DNA of 17,618 nucleotides from Scatosoma sp045656625 (lineage in GTDB: Bacteria; Bacillota; Clostridia; Christensenellales; Borkfalkiaceae): positions 1 to 17,618 of the forward strand of contig JAZORL010000067.1 of NCBI GenBank assembly GCA_045656625.1, in the 5' to 3' direction. A program made the translations under genes and the position numbers. Numbering within the stretch: the stretch's first letter is position 1; the number at the start of each line of letters is the position of its first letter. Shown here piece after piece: positions 14,590 through 17,618 of this stretch. The notes beneath the pieces are model-generated. The model saw only the letters and a program-made list of their open reading frames with translations. It searched no databases and was not told the origin of the DNA.

Positions 14590-14624
14590 GAGCGTTTTTG
14601 CCGTGGCAAAAACGCTCTTTTTTT
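14590..14624 (+). terminator. Strong intrinsic terminator ending the cassette
   Basis: A 12-bp perfect stem (GAGCGTTTTTGC / GCAAAAACGCTC) with a CGTG tetraloop and seven T's lies 22 nt after the last cassette stop. It isolates the phage-like operon from dut. Confidence 0.93.
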
Positions 14625-14664
14625 CGTTTTACGAAAAAGTAGGGGAAAAGTTGCACCGTAGGTA

Positions 14665-14693
14665 TTGCAATTTACGGTGAGATTTGCTATAAT
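14665..14693 (+). promoter_or_regulatory. Sigma-A extended -10 promoter for dut-trmB
   Basis: TTGCAA (14665-14670), exactly 17 nt, then a perfect TATAAT (14688-14693) preceded by TGC, so both the spacing and the extended -10 fit. The predicted start near 14700 leaves a 33-nt leader containing ACAGGAG before the ATG. Confidence 0.85.
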
Positions 14694-14732
14694 GGATTTA
14701 ATAACAAATTTAGGAAAAACAGGAGAAGAATT

Positions 14733-15173
14733 ATGCCTAAAATTTCTGTCAAAAAACTCAATGAAAAGGCGATTTTGCCTACTTATGGCTCGGAATTTTC
14801 CGCAGGCGCGGATTTGTATGCGCTTTGCGAGGAGGATATTTTGTTTTTGCCCGGGGAAACCAAGTTTGTGCATACCGGCTTGGCAATGGAAATTCCCGAA
14901 GGGTACGCAGGGCTTATCTATGCGAGAAGCGGGCTTGCTTGTAAGCGTGGGCTTGCGCCTGCAAACAAGGTGGGCGTGGTCGATGCTGACTATCGAGGCG
15001 AGGTGATGGTCGCACTGCACAACCATTCCGATTCCGTGCAAAAAATCAGCGCGGGGGAGCGTATCGCACAGCTCGTGGTTGCGCCCTTTTTGAAGGTGGA
15101 ATTTTTCGAGTGCGAAACCCTTTCCGATACCGTTCGCGGTGAGGGTGGTTTTGGTAGTACGGGTAGAAAATGA
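14733..15173 (+). CDS. dut: Deoxyuridine 5'-triphosphate nucleotidohydrolase (dUTPase)
   Basis: Hydrolyses dUTP to dUMP and pyrophosphate, keeping uracil out of DNA and supplying dUMP for thymidylate synthesis; trimeric cytosolic enzyme. The 146-aa length is normal. All five motifs are intact: AGADLYA (24-30), RSGLA (65-69), VGVVDADYRGEV with the catalytic Asp (80-91), ERIAQLVV (109-116) and the glycine-rich C-terminal arm RGEGGFGSTGR (135-145). ATG 14733 has SD CAGGAGA. It has its own promoter and is shielded from the phage-like operon by a terminator, so it looks chromosomal even though phages often carry dut. trmB follows after 19 nt. Confidence 0.96.
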   Translation: MPKISVKKLNEKAILPTYGSEFSAGADLYALCEEDILFLPGETKFVHTGLAMEIPEGYAGLIYARSGLACKRGLAPANKVGVVDADYRGEVMVALHNHSDSVQKISAGERIAQLVVAPFLKVEFFECETLSDTVRGEGGFGSTGRK

Positions 15174-15192
15174 TAGGGGCAGGTACGAGATT

Positions 15193-15879
15193 ATGTCGAT
15201 GAGAATGAGAAGAAAGAGAAATTTTGACGCACGTATGGAAGCGTGTGGCGAGCTGTTGCTCGCGAAGGGCTCGAATGGGATTTTGAATATGAAAGAGGCG
15301 GCGGAAAACTACCGTGCGTTGGTCGATTTTAAGAAAGAGTTTGGGAATGATAACCCCGTGGCGCTCGAAATCGGCTGTGGAAAGGGCGGTTTTGTGATTG
15401 CGCTTGCGAAAGCGACGCCGAACGTGAATTATCTTGCGCTTGAAAAGATGAGCAACGTGATTTTGACCCCGATGGAGGACGTGAAAAAAGAAGGGGTAGA
15501 GAATATTCGCTTTTTGAATATCCGCGCGGAATGTCTGCCCTGCTATATCCCCGAGGGGAGCTTGGATTGTATCTATTTGAACTTTTCTACGCCGCTGCCT
15601 AAGCTTGGGTATGCGACGCAGCGCTTGACCCACCGTAATTTCTTGAACGTGTATAAAAAACTCTTGAAAAAGGGTGGGAAGATTATTCAAAAAACGGACG
15701 ATAGGGACTTTTTTGAGTTCTCGATCGAGGAATACAAGGCGTGCGGCTTTGCTTTGAACGAGCTGACGTATAACTTGCACGAAAATGGAAACCCCGAATG
15801 GAATATCGTCACCGAGTACGAGCAAAAATGGGTGGATAGAGGTTTGCCCATTCACCGTGTTGTTGCTGTGATGGAGTGA
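15193..15879 (+). CDS. trmB: tRNA (guanine-N7-)-methyltransferase, divergent
   Basis: Class I SAM methyltransferase that makes m7G46 in tRNA variable loops. The 228-aa length fits. The start MSMRMRRK resembles the MRMRHKPW opening I recall for Bacillus TrmB, so ATG 15193 or ATG 15199 is favoured over an ATG at 15139 inside dut. The SAM site EIGCGKGGFV is at 59-68, GNDNP at 51-55, KTDD at 167-170 and the C-terminal TEYE at 207-210, followed by RGLPIHR. The normally strict motif NFSDPWPKKRH reads NFSTPLPKLGY (130-140), so the catalytic-region Asp and the basic residues are replaced. The usual acidic DAD stretch is RAE (111-113). The frame is intact. It may be a lineage-specific TrmB or a paralog with altered activity. 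Likely co-transcribed with dut. Confidence 0.85.
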   Translation: MSMRMRRKRNFDARMEACGELLLAKGSNGILNMKEAAENYRALVDFKKEFGNDNPVALEIGCGKGGFVIALAKATPNVNYLALEKMSNVILTPMEDVKKEGVENIRFLNIRAECLPCYIPEGSLDCIYLNFSTPLPKLGYATQRLTHRNFLNVYKKLLKKGGKIIQKTDDRDFFEFSIEEYKACGFALNELTYNLHENGNPEWNIVTEYEQKWVDRGLPIHRVVAVME

Positions 15880-15925
15880 AGTCGTAGCGCGAAAAACGAA
15901 AAAAGGGAAATAGGATAATATAGCT

Positions 15926-17554
15926 ATGAAAAAGAAATGGTGGATAGCAATTTTGACGGGGCTTTGCGCTTGCTTTATGAGTTTGGCGTTTGCCGCTTGC
16001 GGCGGCTCTTCGTCTAATAAGGCGAATGATGAAGCGGAGACGGGAATTTCTTTTAAAACCTTTACCATGGACGGCACGGACGTTTATGGTGAGGTAAGCA
16101 ATAAAACGAAAGAATTTCCTTTTATCAACGAGGTGGAAGCCAACGGTGCGAAGTACGTTGTTAGCTTGGATATTTACGGCATATTGACCGTCGCAACAAA
16201 AGTGGTGCCGCTTGAAATTGGCGATAACACCTTTTACGTTATAGAGTTAATTGATGATGAGCCTGTTAGCATTTATACGGTCGTGGTGCGTCGCAGACCG
16301 CTTTATGGGGTTATTTTTAATGAGAATGGTGCCACGACGAAGGTGCCTTATCAACTTGTAGAAGAAGGTTCTTGTGCGCAAGAACCTACGATTGCTTTGG
16401 AAAAGAATGGATACATCTTTATGGGTTGGGATTACGATTTTTCGATACCGATTATGCAGAATACGGAAATTACGGCGATTTGGGAGTGGAATTATGTGCC
16501 TTCTGACTTTGACTTTGAATTTACGGATAAAGGGTGTGTTCTTACGAGATATAATGGCTACAACGGGGATGTTGTAATTCCTGATTTTGTGACGGCTATT
16601 GGAGACAGTGCGTTCGAGTATTGCAGAGGCTTGACAAGTGTCAAAATTCCCGACAGCGTGACGAGTATTGGGGAATGGGCGTTCAGAGAATGTTATGCTT
16701 TAACAAGCGTAGAGATTGGCAAGGGAGTGAAAAGTATTGGGATCTATGCGTTCTTTCATTGCAACGATTTGGAAAGTGTATATATCAAAGATATAGTGGC
16801 TTGGTGTAATATTTCATTTGCTGGTTATCAAGATATGAATTCTTTGTTTTATTATTATGGAGGTGACGTAAATCCTTTGGAGCATGCGGAGAATTTATAT
16901 TTAAATAATATGTGCGTAACGGAATTGGTAATTCCCGAAGGAGTGACGAGTATTAGTAATGGTGCATTCTTAGGGTGTAATAGTTTAACGAGTGTGATAC
17001 TGCCTGATAGCTTGACGAGTATTGGTTATAATGCTTTTGGAGGTTGCACGAATCTGACGAATATTACGGTTGGTGTAAATAATATGGCGTATAAAACCAT
17101 CGACGGGAATTTATATACTAAAGATGGAACAGTTTTTATAAAGTGTGTCGATAGCAAAGAAGGGGTAGTAATTGTTCGTAATGGTGTGAAAAGTATTGCC
17201 GATGATGCGTTCTATAATTGTGACGGCTTGACGAGTATTGAAATTTCCGATAGCGTGACAAGTATTGGAGATCGGGCGTTCTATAGTTGTGACGGTTTGA
17301 CGAGTATAGAAATTCCCGATAGCGTGACGAGTATTGGGGAAGGTGCGTTCTATGGTTGCGGTGGATTGATGAGTGTAGTGATTGGTAAGGGTGTGACGAG
17401 TATTGGGATATTTGCATTTTATGGGTGCAGGGAATTGACAGCTATTATTTTACAGGATCCAAACGGCTGGAATGTAGATGAGACGGATCCGTCAGCTCTT
17501 GCTGCGTATGTTAAAACGGAAGATTATGTCTTTGATTTTTGGCAAAAGAGCTAA
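15926..17554 (+). CDS. Surface lipoprotein with InlB-type repeat and BspA-like leucine-rich repeats
   Basis: A 542-aa secreted lipoprotein likely to face the cell exterior and take part in adhesion or host/bacterial contact, as other BspA-type proteins do. The signal peptide MKKKWWIAILTGLCACF leads to lipobox AFAAC (Cys25), followed by a Ser-rich tether. Residues about 30-120 form an uncharacterised beta domain. About 122-188 resembles an InlB B-repeat (YGVIFNENGATTKV, then GYIFMGWDYDFS and ITAIWEW). From about 205 to 520 there are roughly ten LRR_5 units of about 23 residues, consensus IPDSVTSIGxxAFxxCxxLTS, interrupted by two longer irregular units (about 290-325 and 380-420). The near-identical repeats are mirrored in the DNA (repeated GTGACGAGTATTGG). 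A weak SD, AGGA, lies about 10 nt before the ATG. It is 46 nt after trmB. The last repeat is degenerate. Confidence 0.9.
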   Translation: MKKKWWIAILTGLCACFMSLAFAACGGSSSNKANDEAETGISFKTFTMDGTDVYGEVSNKTKEFPFINEVEANGAKYVVSLDIYGILTVATKVVPLEIGDNTFYVIELIDDEPVSIYTVVVRRRPLYGVIFNENGATTKVPYQLVEEGSCAQEPTIALEKNGYIFMGWDYDFSIPIMQNTEITAIWEWNYVPSDFDFEFTDKGCVLTRYNGYNGDVVIPDFVTAIGDSAFEYCRGLTSVKIPDSVTSIGEWAFRECYALTSVEIGKGVKSIGIYAFFHCNDLESVYIKDIVAWCNISFAGYQDMNSLFYYYGGDVNPLEHAENLYLNNMCVTELVIPEGVTSISNGAFLGCNSLTSVILPDSLTSIGYNAFGGCTNLTNITVGVNNMAYKTIDGNLYTKDGTVFIKCVDSKEGVVIVRNGVKSIADDAFYNCDGLTSIEISDSVTSIGDRAFYSCDGLTSIEIPDSVTSIGEGAFYGCGGLMSVVIGKGVTSIGIFAFYGCRELTAIILQDPNGWNVDETDPSALAAYVKTEDYVFDFWQKS

Positions 17555-17596
17555 TCCATGAAACGATATTTGGGAAACGAGTAATTGGGTTGCCCG

Positions 17597-17618
17597 CCCG
17601 CGAGCTTTGGCTCGCGGG
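17597..17618 (+). terminator. GC-rich hairpin after the lipoprotein gene, window ends here
   Basis: A 9-bp perfect stem (CCCGCGAGC / GCTCGCGGG) with a TTTG loop, 42 nt past the stop. The expected T-tract would lie beyond the window edge, so terminator status is probable but unproven. Confidence 0.6.

Larger units (their letters stand above)
4966..14624 (+). mobile_element. P22-like packaging, capsid and neck cassette without tail, lysis or integration genes
   Basis: Regulator, large terminase, small lysine-rich protein, portal, scaffold, coat, connector, neck protein and a coiled-coil protein run co-directionally (apart from the minus-strand gene 5474-6199) and end in a strong terminator. 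The order is that of P22-type podovirus head modules. Genes have strong SDs, short gaps or ATGA overlaps and no frameshifts. No integrase, repressor, replication, tailspike, injection, holin or endolysin gene is visible, and the next gene on each side is chromosomal in type. No att-like direct repeats longer than 9 bp were spotted by eye at the edges. It may be a domesticated particle-forming locus, a capsid-encoding satellite or a trimmed prophage. Confidence 0.7.

Noticed and set aside
4909..14680. Shared AATTTACGG near 4909 and 14669 as attachment-site repeats
   Set aside because: Nine bases in AT-rich DNA is expected by chance, and there is no integrase or tRNA gene.
14733..15173. dUTPase as a member of the phage cassette
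   Set aside because: A strong terminator and a separate sigma-A promoter lie between them and dut is paired with trmB, so a chromosomal origin is more likely.
15139..15192. Upstream ATG start for trmB overlapping dut
   Set aside because: The added residues do not resemble the TrmB N-terminus; MRMRRK at 15193-15216 matches the expected start.
15046..16077. A 343-codon open frame on the minus strand
   Set aside because: It lies antisense to dut and trmB, whose motifs are unmistakable, and its translation has no recognisable domain; it is a by-product of codon bias.

Overview
The window looks like a chromosomal segment of a Gram-positive, Firmicutes-type bacterium, probably an uncultured gut clostridial lineage. 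The evidence is strong AGGAGG-like ribosome binding sites, occasional TTG starts, sigma-A type promoters, a lipoprotein with an InlB-type repeat plus BspA-type leucine-rich repeats, and a dispersed repeat family that often yields spurious proteins in such genomes. The taxon cannot be fixed from sequence reading alone. There are no rRNA genes, CRISPR arrays or IS elements, and I recognised no tRNA.

Left flank (1-4094, minus strand): a two-gene unit. A 784-aa exported, membrane-anchored beta-propeller/SH3-like protein is followed by mgtE, a CBS-domain Mg2+ channel cut by the window edge. The only visible promoter is a near-consensus extended -10 placed so that the mRNA would be almost leaderless. 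The MgtE carries two tandem copies of its N-terminal regulatory domain. Region 4095-4880 is non-coding and holds short direct repeats, a perfect hairpin and about three tandem 92-bp units of a dispersed repeat.

Centre (4966-14624): a phage-derived cassette. A small sigma-region-4/ArpU-like regulator with a TTG start and a perfect SD is followed by a convergent host-like SH3/TM gene on the minus strand. Then comes a co-directional operon: large terminase, a small protein with a histone-like lysine-rich tail (possible small terminase), portal, scaffold, HK97-fold coat, a gp4/gp6-like connector, a gp10-like neck or plug protein, and a coiled-coil protein, ended by a strong terminator. The order matches the packaging, procapsid and neck block of P22-type podoviruses (terminase, portal, scaffold, coat, gp4, gp10, then a small helical protein). 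No tailspike, injection, lysis, replication, integrase or repressor gene is present, and ordinary chromosomal genes lie directly on both sides. All reading frames are open and the SDs are strong, so the block does not look like a decaying prophage. It is the most interesting content: a candidate domesticated, tailless DNA-packaging particle (gene-transfer-agent-like or satellite-like) or a heavily trimmed prophage.

Right flank (14665-17618, plus strand): an extended -10 promoter drives dut (dUTPase) and a divergent trmB (tRNA m7G46 methyltransferase), followed by a lipoprotein with an InlB-type repeat and about ten BspA-type leucine-rich repeats. The window ends in a GC-rich hairpin, probably the start of a terminator.
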